A stretch of 64,000 bases of DNA, from contig JACKDE010000002.1 in NCBI GenBank assembly GCA_020633675.1, positions 496,001 to 560,000 on the forward strand, read 5' to 3'. The DNA is from Deferribacteres bacterium (GTDB lineage: Bacteria > Zhuqueibacterota > Zhuqueibacteria > Zhuqueibacterales > Geothermadaptataceae). Positions 1 to 8,848 of the stretch are shown in pieces (positions within the stretch are counted from its first letter, which is position 1; every line of letters begins with the position of its first letter). Position numbers and translations under genes: made by a program. The notes beneath the pieces were generated by a model. That model did no database searches. It saw nothing but the letters and a program-made list of their open reading frames with translations, and had not been told where the DNA came from.

Positions 1-1020
1 CAGTCGATACACGTGAAAACCTTGTTGTTTCCAGGCACATTGTGGCAGGTGGCGCAACTGGCCCATTCGCCGCGGTGGGCGCCGGAGTAAATCGGAAAGT
101 AAAGCGAGTCATGTTCGCGAAACTCGCCTTTTTCGCCGGTTGGATGGCAACCAAAGCAGGTTGCGCTGTCGAAGCTGTAGCCCTGAATGCCCTGGTGTTT
201 GGGATCCATCAAGTCCTGTGCGTGCTCGTGACAGGTCACACAGGAAAACACCTGCCGGTTGTTGACATCGGTATGACAGGTCGCGCATGCATCCCAGGTG
301 TTGATGTGGGTCCCTGAAAAGATCGGAAAAAACTGTGCATCATGCTCAAGAAAGTCGCCCTGTTCACCGGTCGGGTGACAACTAAGGCAATTCGCACTGT
401 TGAAGACATAGCCCTGGATGCCCTGATGTGGCGCATCCATAAGGTCCTGCGAATGTTCATGACACGTTACGCAAGAGAAAACCTGCCGGTTGCCGGCGTC
501 GGTATGGCAGGTCGCGCATTCGTCCCATGTGTTGAGATGCGTGCCTGAGAATATCGGGAAAAACTGCGTGTCGTGCTCACGAAAATCCGAGGCCAGGCCT
601 GTCGGGTGACAGCTATAGCAATCCGCGCTGTTGAACGCATAGCCGGTGATGCCCTGGTGTTTCGGATCCATCAGTTCCTGTGAGTGGTCATGACAGGTTA
701 CGCAGGAAAAAATCTTCCGATTGGTGGCGTCGGTGTGACAGTCGCCGCAGCCATCCCATTGATTGGTATGGCTACCCGAGAAAATCGGAAAGAACTGTGT
801 ATCGTGCTCGCCGAACTGACCTGCTTCGCCTGAGCCATGGCAAGCCAGGCAGGTTTTGCTGTCATAGGCATAGCCCGCCATGCCCTGGTGCCGCGAATCC
901 ATGGCCTGCTGGTTGTGCTCGTGGCAGGAAAAGCAGGAAAAGACACTATTGTTCATCGGATCGATGTGGCAAATGCTGCAATCGTTCCATTCGCCACGAT
1001 GTGCGCCCGAAAAAATGGGA
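1..1020 (-). repeat. In-gene tandem repeat, 231 bp (77 aa) per unit, four full units and part of a fifth
   Basis: The codons for the SG of FPIFSG (or its variants) fall at about 82, 313, 544, 775 and 1006, exactly 231 bp apart each time. Each unit has the order: aromatic start, a first CxxCH, VFSC-type second CxxCH, HQGIxGY segment, third CxxCH, then EHDxQF. The two central units are most alike and the outer ones diverge, as expected for an array grown by unequal crossing-over and then drifting. More units probably lie to the left of the window. Confidence 0.88.
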
Positions 1021-1847
1021 AAAAACAGCGCATCATGGTCGGGCAGAAAGGCCGGCCGCCAGCTGTTCATCTGATGGCAACTCTCGCATTCTGTGGTAAA
1101 TCCAGATGAAATGTGGTTAGGCGATTGTGCAGCCAGATACTCCTGCTGGTGGCAACTTTCACAGGATGCTGAATTCAATGCAAAATCGTTTTGTGGCATG
1201 CCGGTGTGGCAGGTTTCGCAATCGACAAGAATGTGTCTGCCGAGCAACGGAAAACGTGTGCGCTCATGAATTTCCTCGGCGTCAAAAATCATCCAACTCT
1301 GTGAAGTGTGACAGCGCTCGCAATCGGGGCCAAGCTTGGCTTCGTGCACATCCTGGTGGCAGGAAAAGCACTGCTGATCAACTTTTGTAAAATTTTCCAC
1401 CACATGGCACGACAAACACGGCACACTTTCGTGGCGGCCTTCGAGAGGATAATCGGTCGTGGTGTGGTCAAAACGAATAATTTTGAAAGATTCCGAGACA
1501 TGGCAGGTCTGGCAGGAGCGCTTCAGCACTTTATGCGGGTGGCTTTTGGTCTGCACTGGTGTAGCTGAAAGTGCCAAAACCTGCACAGCCATTTGCGATA
1601 GCGGCGTGCTGCTTTGTGGAGCAATCCAGAGGCCCTGCGCCAGGTTCGGCTGCTGAATTGCAGGGCAGCCAGCGCCAGCCTCAGCGAATTGCACTGCGAG
1701 ATGGGTGTCCGTTGAGTGCAAGCAGCCCAGGAAAAACAGGCCTGCGAGCGTGAGCAGAAAGCAAACGTGCACCGCGCCCGGCGGCACGATGATTTGTCTT
1801 CTGCGGTGTTTTTTGTTCTCAGTATTGCTTAAAGATGGTGCGGGCAT
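1..1847 (-). CDS. Giant multihaem c-type cytochrome (partial, continues past left edge)
   Basis: The frame is open for 615 codons from ATG 1847 to the window edge, so the C-terminus is missing. An AGAGG ribosome site lies about 9 nt upstream, inside the last codons of the preceding cytochrome gene. The N-terminus has a hydrophobic stretch ending in LFFLGC near residue 42, a plausible lipobox. I count 20 complete CxxCH motifs and one cut by the edge. The first part resembles the downstream-oriented modules of the neighbouring cytochrome (FDHTTT, FPLLG, VHEAKLG). From about 1020 to the left edge the protein is an exact 77-residue repeat (231 bp), each unit beginning FPIFSG and carrying three haems. 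The likely role is long-range electron transfer in the periplasm or at the cell surface. The family is clear; partner and terminal acceptor are unknown. Confidence 0.9.
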   Translation of the reverse strand, partial: MPAPSLSNTENKKHRRRQIIVPPGAVHVCFLLTLAGLFFLGCLHSTDTHLAVQFAEAGAGCPAIQQPNLAQGLWIAPQSSTPLSQMAVQVLALSATPVQTKSHPHKVLKRSCQTCHVSESFKIIRFDHTTTDYPLEGRHESVPCLSCHVVENFTKVDQQCFSCHQDVHEAKLGPDCERCHTSQSWMIFDAEEIHERTRFPLLGRHILVDCETCHTGMPQNDFALNSASCESCHQQEYLAAQSPNHISSGFTTECESCHQMNSWRPAFLPDHDALFFPIFSGAHRGEWNDCSICHIDPMNNSVFSCFSCHEHNQQAMDSRHQGMAGYAYDSKTCLACHGSGEAGQFGEHDTQFFPIFSGSHTNQWDGCGDCHTDATNRKIFSCVTCHDHSQELMDPKHQGITGYAFNSADCYSCHPTGLASDFREHDTQFFPIFSGTHLNTWDECATCHTDAGNRQVFSCVTCHEHSQDLMDAPHQGIQGYVFNSANCLSCHPTGEQGDFLEHDAQFFPIFSGTHINTWDACATCHTDVNNRQVFSCVTCHEHAQDLMDPKHQGIQGYSFDSATCFGCHPTGEKGEFREHDSLYFPIYSGAHRGEWASCATCHNVPGNNKVFTCID

Positions 1848-1853
1848 GGTGCT

Positions 1854-3548
1854 TTACCTCTTTTGTCTTCGCAACTGGATGCCATTTCCTGAATGACAGG
1901 TTTCACAGGCCGGATCAATCGGCCGGTAGAGCCTGATCACGGTGTCTTGCAATTTGTAGAGCTTATGACATTCGTTGCACTGAACATTCTGATGTGCCCC
2001 TTTTAAAGGGAAGCGTGAATCTGCGTCGTGATTAAATTGGATATCTGGCCATTCGGTTGGCTGATGGCAAATCTCGCAACTCTTCACAGGTACTATTTTC
2101 GAGAATTGCCCGACATGAATATCCTGGTGGCAGGTTTCGCAGCGCGTATCTGAAAAAACAAACTGTCGTATTGGCTCACCGCTTCTGCTTTTCTTCAATT
2201 TGTGGCAGGCGCGGCATTGTGTGGCGATGTGCGAGCCAATAAGTTGGAAACCACTTTGTTGGTGCTCCCGAATGCCGTACAGCGCAGGAATGAAGCCTTG
2301 CTCATCATGGCAGACTTCACAGCGCCCACCGTCCGGGCGTTTGGCGAACTGCCCGAGATGAATGTCCTTGTGGCAATCGCTGCACAATTCAGATTTTAAC
2401 GGCTGTGTCATGCTGCCGCTGGTGTGGCATTTCTGGCAATCGACGCTGGCATGCAATCCGCGCAATGGGAAACCGGTTGTGGAGTGATCAAACTTATCGC
2501 GATTCACGGTTTTCCAGCTGCGTTCATTGTGACAGCTTTGACAGTCCTGGCCCAATTTGCCTTCATGCACATCTTTGTGGCAGGCTGCACAGGTGCCGAA
2601 TTGCAGTGGTTTCAGCATGTCACCGCTGGTGTGGCATTTCTGGCAGTCGACATTTTGGTGTTTGCCGAGCAAAGGGAAGCGTGTTTTCGAATGATCAAAT
2701 GTGCCGCGATTCATCCCGCGCCAGCCAGTGGTGTTGTGGCAGCTTTGGCAGTCTGCACCGAATTTGCCCTTGTGCACATCGTCATGGCATGCTTTGCATG
2801 AATTGAATGGCAATCCGGTGAATTTTGTAAAAACCGGTTTGGCGGCAGCTGTTTTCTGCAAGTCGTTGATCTGCGGGTGACATTTGGCGCAATCGACCTG
2901 AATGTGCTTTCCGGTAAGCTGGAATCGAGCATTGTCATGGTCGAAATTGGGTGCAGGTTTCCAGTTCTCTTCCGTGTGGCATTTCGAGCATTCTGTGTCC
3001 AACTGACCGCGATGCTCGTCGACATGGCACGAAATGCAATCACGCTGCAAGCCCAAAAATGTTTTGGCGAGATCGATTTCGGGCTGGAGTTTTTTCAAAT
3101 CTTCCTTGATGAATTCGGACTTGTGGCAATCCTGGCATTTGGTTTGAGCATGCTTGCCTTTCAGAGAGAAGCCTGTTTGTTTGTGATCAAAATTGTCTTG
3201 CCCATTTTCCCAAAAAACCATTTTAAACGCGCGCCCTGCGTGGTCGGAGTGGCACGAAAAACATGCTTTGCGGTCGATTGTAAAGACCTGGTGATGCAGG
3301 CCGCGTTGCTGATCGATGCGCGTTTTGATTTCGAGATGACAAGAGAGACACTTTTCGGCGCTGGGGCCACCGCCAAGCTCATGACATTGCAAACAGTTGT
3401 CCATGCCTTCCAAATGAGCATGCGGCTTCGCGAGCTCGCCCGGCGATATCTGCGCCCGGGAATCGGTGGCAGCGAAAAAGGTCAAAAAAACAAAAAAGCT
3501 ATAAAAGACAACCTGCGGTTTGTGTAGAATTGATCCGCGGAAATTCAA
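1854..3548 (-). CDS. 20-haem c-type cytochrome (cytochrome c3/doubled-CxxCH type)
   Basis: This secreted protein of about 564 residues carries 20 CxxCH motifs, roughly one haem per 28 residues. A repeating module of about 69 residues (FDHSxTxFPL, then CQKCH, CxxCH with HKDVHEGKLG, then CQSCH) resembles doubled-CxxCH multihaem cytochromes. I chose the TTG at 3548 because GAGAAGGA lies about 10 nt upstream and the start leads directly into a signal peptide ending near ATDSRA. A longer TTG start at 3587 would overlap the upstream gene and has no ribosome site. The gene is 16 bp after the b-type membrane protein gene and 6 bp before the next cytochrome, so all are probably one transcript. It is a likely periplasmic electron carrier. 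Confidence 0.9.
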   Translation of the reverse strand: MNFRGSILHKPQVVFYSFFVFLTFFAATDSRAQISPGELAKPHAHLEGMDNCLQCHELGGGPSAEKCLSCHLEIKTRIDQQRGLHHQVFTIDRKACFSCHSDHAGRAFKMVFWENGQDNFDHKQTGFSLKGKHAQTKCQDCHKSEFIKEDLKKLQPEIDLAKTFLGLQRDCISCHVDEHRGQLDTECSKCHTEENWKPAPNFDHDNARFQLTGKHIQVDCAKCHPQINDLQKTAAAKPVFTKFTGLPFNSCKACHDDVHKGKFGADCQSCHNTTGWRGMNRGTFDHSKTRFPLLGKHQNVDCQKCHTSGDMLKPLQFGTCAACHKDVHEGKLGQDCQSCHNERSWKTVNRDKFDHSTTGFPLRGLHASVDCQKCHTSGSMTQPLKSELCSDCHKDIHLGQFAKRPDGGRCEVCHDEQGFIPALYGIREHQQSGFQLIGSHIATQCRACHKLKKSRSGEPIRQFVFSDTRCETCHQDIHVGQFSKIVPVKSCEICHQPTEWPDIQFNHDADSRFPLKGAHQNVQCNECHKLYKLQDTVIRLYRPIDPACETCHSGNGIQLRRQKR

Positions 3549-3564
3549 AGCACAGAAGTCCTTC

Positions 3565-4443
3565 TCAAAAAATCCATCTATAGCCAAAAGTAATCGTCAA
3601 GGCAATATGTAAAAACATGATGATGATCATCACATAGGCAAAGGGTTTATGAATGACGTGCCAATAATGAAAAATTTTATCGACCGAATCGAGAAAGGCA
3701 CGTTTGCGCATCAACAGCGATTTTTGTTTTGCGGTGCGCAAAATTTGTTGAAAAACAGCCGGCTGCATGCGCAAATTTTGCGCACGTAACACATTCTGTA
3801 AACGCTTCAGAAGCAAAGGTCGTTTCAAATCATTGGCTAATATTGCAAACAGGGCGCCCATACCACTTTTTGATTTTGCAAGATGCGCTCCAGAAATTTG
3901 CTGGATGGTGCGCAAAGCTTCCGGTGAAATTTTGAATTCGTTCACCAGCTTTTGGGTCATGTGCCTGTCCTGCATATCAATTTGCTCGAGCGACAATGCA
4001 TCTCCGACGGAGTTGCGTGGGATTTGCTTGTAAATGTAACGTCCCAAAATCCCACTGAACATCACCGCCAACATCGAAAAATAGCTGATGGAAACAATGC
4101 CATTGAATTTCATGGCCGTGTGCAGGGTAATCAAAACCGGGCCGATGATGCCAAAAAAGATATGAACATTGAGCCAGTGGCTCATGCGGCCGCCACGCAA
4201 TCCGAAAAGATGGCGCTTGCGCGCCGAGTACAAAAACAGCAATAAAATCATGCTGCTGCCGATAACGCCCAACCCATGTCCGTAAAGCCCGCCCGGCTTC
4301 AATAATACATGCAAAGCGTGGTGGGGGCGTTCCAATAACGGTAAAGAGTAATAATGCCAGCCATAATGGACAAAGGCCGCTGCGAAGATCAACGCTATGC
4401 CGTAGAGAAAGAGCATCATCGGCCCGAAGAGTTCTTTTTTCAT
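3565..4443 (-). CDS. Membrane b-type cytochrome-like protein of the multihaem operon
   Basis: This 292-residue protein has about five hydrophobic segments (near residues 10-28, 55-75, 90-112, 118-135 and 262-285) and many membrane-adjacent histidines (HWLNVHIFFG, LHTAMK, HYWHVIHKP, FLHIAL), as in diheme b-type membrane cytochromes and ferric-reductase-like domains. A charged cytoplasmic or periplasmic insert spans about residues 150-245. Its ATG overlaps the stop of the Fe-S/FAD gene by 4 nt (ATGA), indicating translational coupling. The inferred job is to carry electrons across the inner membrane, or to and from quinone, between the FAD protein and the multihaem cytochromes. I cannot assign it to a named subfamily with certainty. 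Confidence 0.75.
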   Translation of the reverse strand: MKKELFGPMMLFLYGIALIFAAAFVHYGWHYYSLPLLERPHHALHVLLKPGGLYGHGLGVIGSSMILLLFLYSARKRHLFGLRGGRMSHWLNVHIFFGIIGPVLITLHTAMKFNGIVSISYFSMLAVMFSGILGRYIYKQIPRNSVGDALSLEQIDMQDRHMTQKLVNEFKISPEALRTIQQISGAHLAKSKSGMGALFAILANDLKRPLLLKRLQNVLRAQNLRMQPAVFQQILRTAKQKSLLMRKRAFLDSVDKIFHYWHVIHKPFAYVMIIIMFLHIALTITFGYRWIF

Positions 4444-5744
4444 TTTTCTCCGAATTTCATTTCAATACGAATGCCCAGCTTCTGCAAAAAGCCGGTCGGC
4501 AATTCACCGCCTGCAAAAATAAATACATAGTCGTTTTTGAGTGCGCCGTGTTTTTCACCATGCTGGAGGTAGACGCGGTCTTCGAGAATTTCGGTGACAT
4601 TGGATTCGAATAAGGCGCGTATGCGGCCTTGCGCTATCGCTCGCTCCATGGCTTCCAAATTTTTTTGTTTGGTGCGGGTCAGAACAGCCTTGCGATAAGA
4701 AAGCGTGACTTCTGTGCCGGGCTGATTGGCGAGCGCCAAAGCGGCCTCCACAGCACTGTCGCCGCCGCCAACCACCAGCGCACGCATGCCGCGATATTGC
4801 TCTGGCTCCAGCAGCTTGTAAGCCACCTTCGCCGAAACTTCCCCGGGCACGCCCAACTTGCGTGGTGTACCTCTGCGTCCAATCGCCAGCACGATGCGCT
4901 GTGCCAGGTAGCTGCCTTTTGAAGTGGTGACTTCGTAATGGCCATTCACTCTTTTGAGCGTTTCGAGTTTTTCATTCGCATGGATGGCAGTACCGGTCTG
5001 CTTTGCGATCCCCTCAAAAAGGCCAATCAGCTCTTCCTTGCGGATTTGCCGCGCGTTGAATTTGCCATAGATCGGAATATTCATCGGCTGCGTCATCACA
5101 ATCTTCTGGCGGGGATAGGTCAAAATGGTGCCACCGAGATCAGATTGATCGAACGTCACATAGCGCAAACCCTGTTTTTGTGCCTGCAAGGTGGCCGCGA
5201 AACCTGCCGGTCCGGCACCGACGATCGCCACATCATAGATCGCTTTATCGCTTTTTCCCAACGTTGCGGCGAGATATTCTACAGCCTCGCGTCCCTGGGT
5301 GATGGCGTTGCGGATCAGTCCCATCCCGCCGAGTTCGCCGGCGATATACAGGCCGCGCATATTGGTTTCAAAATTGGATTTGAGATAAGGGATTTCAATG
5401 CCGCGTCGCTCGGTGCCGAACACCAGCTCGATGGCATCGACGGGGCAGGCGGCCTGGCAGGCGCCGTGGCCGATGCATTTGGTCGGCGAAACCAGAGCTG
5501 CCTTGCCATGGATGGTGCCCAAAATTTCGCCTTCCGGACAGGCTTTTACGCATGCACCGGCGCCGATGCAACGATTTGGATCAATTTTGGGGTGAAGCGA
5601 TATCGGCTCCGTCCGTCCTGTGGAAGTCGCCTCGGAAAGCTTTTCGCGCGCTTCACGTTCCTTTTTTTGGTGGCGCCAAAAATAGTAAAGTGGAAATCCG
5701 ACGGTGATAAGAATTGCTACAAGATATGTTGCGATTTCATACAC
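4440..5744 (-). CDS. Membrane-anchored ferredoxin-domain/FAD-NAD(P) oxidoreductase
   Basis: An N-terminal membrane helix (VYEIATYLVAILITVGFP) precedes two Fe-S motifs of ferredoxin type (CIGAGACVKACP and CIGHGACQAACP) and then a thioredoxin-reductase-like domain with two Rossmann motifs (VGAGPAG and VGGGDSA). In both Fe-S motifs the usual second cysteine is replaced, by Ala and His. There is no TrxR CxxC pair, so the electron acceptor is probably the co-encoded membrane protein and not a disulfide. I chose GTG 5744 because it starts right at the membrane helix; an upstream TTG at 5813 adds 23 unlikely residues. It is the first gene of the four-gene cytochrome operon and is the likely NAD(P)H-side entry point. 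Confidence 0.82.
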   Translation of the reverse strand: MYEIATYLVAILITVGFPLYYFWRHQKKEREAREKLSEATSTGRTEPISLHPKIDPNRCIGAGACVKACPEGEILGTIHGKAALVSPTKCIGHGACQAACPVDAIELVFGTERRGIEIPYLKSNFETNMRGLYIAGELGGMGLIRNAITQGREAVEYLAATLGKSDKAIYDVAIVGAGPAGFAATLQAQKQGLRYVTFDQSDLGGTILTYPRQKIVMTQPMNIPIYGKFNARQIRKEELIGLFEGIAKQTGTAIHANEKLETLKRVNGHYEVTTSKGSYLAQRIVLAIGRRGTPRKLGVPGEVSAKVAYKLLEPEQYRGMRALVVGGGDSAVEAALALANQPGTEVTLSYRKAVLTRTKQKNLEAMERAIAQGRIRALFESNVTEILEDRVYLQHGEKHGALKNDYVFIFAGGELPTGFLQKLGIRIEMKFGEK

Positions 5745-5854
5745 TTCTGTAACTCGACTTGTCGTTATTGGGTGAGCGTTTACAATGTGCCTTTGCCAGC
5801 AATTATTGTGCAAAAGCCGGATCGAGTGATCTCCTGGGTGCTGTCAAGCTAAGT

Positions 5855-6694
5855 TTATGGAGACAAGACCTTGTGCATTTGTACCTGATGGAGCGGCTCG
5901 CGCCGAAATCCGATTTTTTCAAAAACAGCCGCACCGATTTCTTCCGGGCAGATCGTACGCACATGCCAGATTTTGCCCGGGAATTTGGCCGCAAGTCCGG
6001 CCAGCAAAGCACGCGCCTGACCACTGCCTTGTGCCTGTTTTTCGACAACGAGCGCATGGATTGTCACTATCGGCTGTCGTGGATCGGAAAGCAGCGTGCA
6101 AGCCTGCTCGAGCCGGAAACCCGCGCAGGGTGGACCATATTTCAGCAGCGCATTGCCAGTCGCTTGCCATGGCAAATCGGCCAGTCCGTGCAGCTCAACC
6201 TGTCGAGCCACTTCCGCACTCTCAACTTCCTCGATCCAGGGGCTTTGCCTGGCCAACAGATGATCGCAGCGGTAGCCATATAAGCGGCGCACGGTGTGAA
6301 AATCGGCGCCGCGATAGAGTCGCATTCCGGACTCATTTTGCTCGAAGCATTCCACCACCACCTTGCGGTCACCTCGCGTTCGAGCCTGGTTAAGTATATG
6401 TCGAAAAAGGGCTTTGCCGATCCCTTGATTTTGCATGTCCGGAGCAACACCCATTGCCGCCAGCCTGCTCACATTGCCGCGCCGTGCCATCATCGCCAGC
6501 CCGACGGCTTTTTGATCGATGTAGGCGATTTGACTGAGGTTGAGGTGCGCATCTTCCCGCCACAGCCATTCCGCGAAAGCTTCAACGTCGAATGTCAACC
6601 TGCCGGCCACATAATTCGAAAATGCCTGTGTCATCAGATCCGCCAAAGCCTGCAGGGACAGGGATCGGGCGTTGTTGAAAGCCATCATTTTCAT
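5855..6694 (-). CDS. Tandem GNAT-family N-acetyltransferase
   Basis: The 279-residue protein has an N-terminal GNAT domain with the acetyl-CoA loop region MGVAPDMQNQGIGKAL near residues 82-97, followed by a shorter C-terminal GNAT-like half (HALVVEKQAQGSGQAR, then AAVFEKIGFR). Two-domain GNATs of this length usually modify small molecules or peptides, but the substrate cannot be predicted here. It lies 82 bp downstream of prmA on the same strand and may be cotranscribed with it. Confidence 0.85.
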   Translation of the reverse strand: MKMMAFNNARSLSLQALADLMTQAFSNYVAGRLTFDVEAFAEWLWREDAHLNLSQIAYIDQKAVGLAMMARRGNVSRLAAMGVAPDMQNQGIGKALFRHILNQARTRGDRKVVVECFEQNESGMRLYRGADFHTVRRLYGYRCDHLLARQSPWIEEVESAEVARQVELHGLADLPWQATGNALLKYGPPCAGFRLEQACTLLSDPRQPIVTIHALVVEKQAQGSGQARALLAGLAAKFPGKIWHVRTICPEEIGAAVFEKIGFRREPLHQVQMHKVLSP

Positions 6695-6775
6695 CGCGAG
6701 ACGTTTCTGGTTCGGAAGCGAACTGAAATTGCCGGATACCGACTGCGCAAAGCCATTTTCTCCCGGCGTTGTTGA

Positions 6776-7657
6776 TTAAACGTTCCGGAGAACTTCCAGC
6801 GCAATCCATTCTTCGAGAAAGTGGACATTCGAAACGTGCATGCCCTCGGTTTCGATGGCTGCGCGCATTGCATCTTCCTCATCCACCAGGATACCGCTCA
6901 GCAGCAATAAACCATCATTGGCAAGGCATGTTTTGAGTTGTGGCAAGATCGGAATGATGATATGACGTTGCAGGTTGGCGTAAATGATCGGGAAAGGCTG
7001 GCTTTTCCCGAGGCTCTCAATGCCGCCGATAAAAAACTCAGTTTGCGCAGCAACACCATTGATGGCAGCATTCTCGTATGCATTCTCGATGGCAATAGCG
7101 TCGATGTCACAGCCGATAATGTGCGCTTGCGAATGGAACAGCGCGTGCGCGATGGCGAGAATGCCACTGCCTGTCCCGACATCAAGTGCACGGTCCGGTA
7201 AGTTTGTACTGCGAGCCACGATGCGCTCAAGCATCAGTTTGGTCGTCGCATGCGTGCCGGTACCGAAGGCCTGTTTGGGCTCCAATATCAATTCAATCTC
7301 ACCACCTGCGCTGCTGCTGATTTTTTCCCATGGCGGCCGCACGATGAGCTTGCCTGCGATATGCACGGGCTTGAAAAAGCGTCGCCAGCCATGATGCCAG
7401 TCCTGCTCGGCAATGCGTTCGAAGCTGAGCGGCTCGTTTGGCACTTCCAGGCCGCTGTCGATGATGCGCTGCCGATCTATGCTGAGGGTTTCGAGCAAAG
7501 CTTTGCTGTCCTGGTCGGCAAAATAGGCAAAATAAGCGCTGTCTTTCTCCTCGCAGCCTTGTGCCCCGCGCTCAAAAAGATAAAAGCTGACCGCATCTGC
7601 GCTTTCGGTGAAAAAAGGAAAGCGCACCACCAGCCAGTACCGGTTGGAAGATTTCAT
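6776..7657 (-). CDS. prmA: Ribosomal protein L11 methyltransferase
   Basis: PrmA trimethylates ribosomal protein L11 in the cytoplasm using SAM. The 293-residue protein has the N-terminal substrate-recognition domain and a C-terminal Rossmann methyltransferase domain with the family signatures EPKQAFGTGTHATT and LDVGTGSGILAI and a later YANLQRHII (NPxY-region equivalent, here ANL). Start ATG 7657 is preferred because AAAGG lies 8 nt upstream; an in-frame ATG at 7690 lacks a ribosome site. The length is normal for the family. Confidence 0.92.
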   Translation of the reverse strand: MKSSNRYWLVVRFPFFTESADAVSFYLFERGAQGCEEKDSAYFAYFADQDSKALLETLSIDRQRIIDSGLEVPNEPLSFERIAEQDWHHGWRRFFKPVHIAGKLIVRPPWEKISSSAGGEIELILEPKQAFGTGTHATTKLMLERIVARSTNLPDRALDVGTGSGILAIAHALFHSQAHIIGCDIDAIAIENAYENAAINGVAAQTEFFIGGIESLGKSQPFPIIYANLQRHIIIPILPQLKTCLANDGLLLLSGILVDEEDAMRAAIETEGMHVSNVHFLEEWIALEVLRNV

Positions 7658-7706
7658 TATTAAAGCCTTTACCTGAAGTCTTGAATACATTCATCGAAGC
7701 CAGGCT

Positions 7707-8120
7707 TCAGTCCGTTTCTTCATGTTGTTTGGATGGAGCATGAATCACAATTGAATCCACGACAAAATCGTGGATGCCCTTTTTGTCCCTGGAAAACGGT
7801 ATCGTGACAAATGAGATGATTCCCAAAAAAATCTTTATGACAATACGCGCATAGGCTGCAGGAATTGAGATTCGTTGGTGATTTGAGCCTTTTCTGACTC
7901 GAATTCCCATAAGTCCCTGCCCGAGCGTATGAAATTTGCTGGTGCAAAGCGGCTCATAAATAAAGATCATCGCCAGGACAACTCCGATCCTTATGGTCGC
8001 TGCAGCATCGGACTCGTTCTCGAAAAGATAAGCCGTGATGATCATCACCAAAAGAACAAAAAGCAGATCTATCAATGTTGCCAAATACCTTCTTGCAATG
8101 CTGGGATAATCCGGTTTCAT
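7707..8120 (-). CDS. RDD family membrane protein
   Basis: This 137-residue membrane protein has the RDD pattern: ARRYLATLIDLLFV in the first helix (Arg and Asp conserved), a second helix around IRIGVVLAMIFIYEP, the family segment TLGQGLMGIRV, and a third helix that ends with the DKKGIHDFVVDSIV motif. ATG 8120 is chosen because GGAAAGG sits 8 nt upstream; an in-frame GTG lies 9 nt earlier. RDD proteins are of mostly unknown function, with some proposed to be cation transporters. Confidence 0.87.
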   Translation of the reverse strand: MKPDYPSIARRYLATLIDLLFVLLVMIITAYLFENESDAAATIRIGVVLAMIFIYEPLCTSKFHTLGQGLMGIRVRKGSNHQRISIPAAYARIVIKIFLGIISFVTIPFSRDKKGIHDFVVDSIVIHAPSKQHEETD

Positions 8121-8272
8121 GCTACCCACCTTTCCTTTGCTATTTCATCAACATCATGTGCAAACTCAATGCAAAATCCCGGTTGATAAACTGATAGTTA
8201 GCCTCATTCGTGCTGCAAATTTATTGAATTCATGATGGCTTTTCGCAAGTACGTATTTGATCATTTAAGCGA

Positions 8273-8815
8273 TCATTCCCACAATGCCACTCCATTTCTA
8301 TCGACATCGATTTCATAACCGAGCATATCATCATCGTCAAAAAGGAAGCGTCCAGAGAACTTCCGGCCTTCCAGCATCATCGGCAGCCAAATACGGTCGT
8401 CTTCCCACATCTCATCAAAAGGGATGGCATCGATCGGCGTCCACATCGGGATGGCCTCTGGTGTTTCGCCCGGCGTACCTTCGAAAGCATGCGCTTTGAA
8501 AACATGGCAATGAATCGACAGGCCATCGACGAATTGAAATTTCAAGTCGCCGAATTTGTTGATTTTCGTGGGAGTAATACAGATTTCTTCCTGCGTTTCG
8601 CGGATGGCGGCCTGCAGGATGGTCTCGCCGGGATCAATTTTCCCTCCCGGTCCATTGATTTTACCCGCACCCAATCCTCGCTTTTTGCGAATCAGCAGCA
8701 CTTGGCCATTGTTGACCACAAAAACGAGCGTCGCGCGTATTTGTGGCCGCCAACTTTGCCAATCAATCTCGTGGTAATTTTTAAATTTTCCGTTTTCTTG
8801 CGAAGGTAAAGTCAT
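8273..8815 (-). CDS. Nudix hydrolase, MTH1/8-oxo-dGTPase-like
   Basis: The Nudix box spans about residues 58-80 (GKIDPGE, then RETQEE), with Cys79 where the consensus has Gly. The preceding GAGKINGPGGK and the later DGLSIHCHVF, MWEDDRIWLP elements match MTH1-type enzymes that hydrolyse oxidised purine nucleoside triphosphates, which would keep 8-oxo-dGTP out of DNA. The 180-residue length is slightly above the usual 155 because of short terminal extensions. Substrate assignment is by resemblance only. Confidence 0.85.
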   Translation of the reverse strand: MTLPSQENGKFKNYHEIDWQSWRPQIRATLVFVVNNGQVLLIRKKRGLGAGKINGPGGKIDPGETILQAAIRETQEEICITPTKINKFGDLKFQFVDGLSIHCHVFKAHAFEGTPGETPEAIPMWTPIDAIPFDEMWEDDRIWLPMMLEGRKFSGRFLFDDDDMLGYEIDVDRNGVALWE

Positions 8816-8848
8816 CCGGTTTTTGCACTCTCCTTTATTGTTGAAATG

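Noticed and set aside
1..1020. CRISPR-like periodicity at the left edge
   Set aside because: The 231-bp spacing is in frame with a protein repeat of 77 residues, not short direct repeats with unrelated spacers.
42..1656. Several plus-strand frames of 60-140 codons across the left edge
   Set aside because: They lie antisense to a continuous 615-codon minus-strand multihaem cytochrome frame with 20 CxxCH motifs; the plus-strand frames have no domain or ribosome site.
2202..3527. Plus-strand frames of up to 216 codons over the second cytochrome
   Set aside because: They are antisense shadows of the 20-haem gene, created by its Cys/His/Lys-rich codon use, and contain no recognisable motif.
4938..5852. 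A 304-codon plus-strand frame
   Set aside because: It is antisense to the Fe-S/FAD oxidoreductase, whose motifs are unmistakable, and it has no domain.
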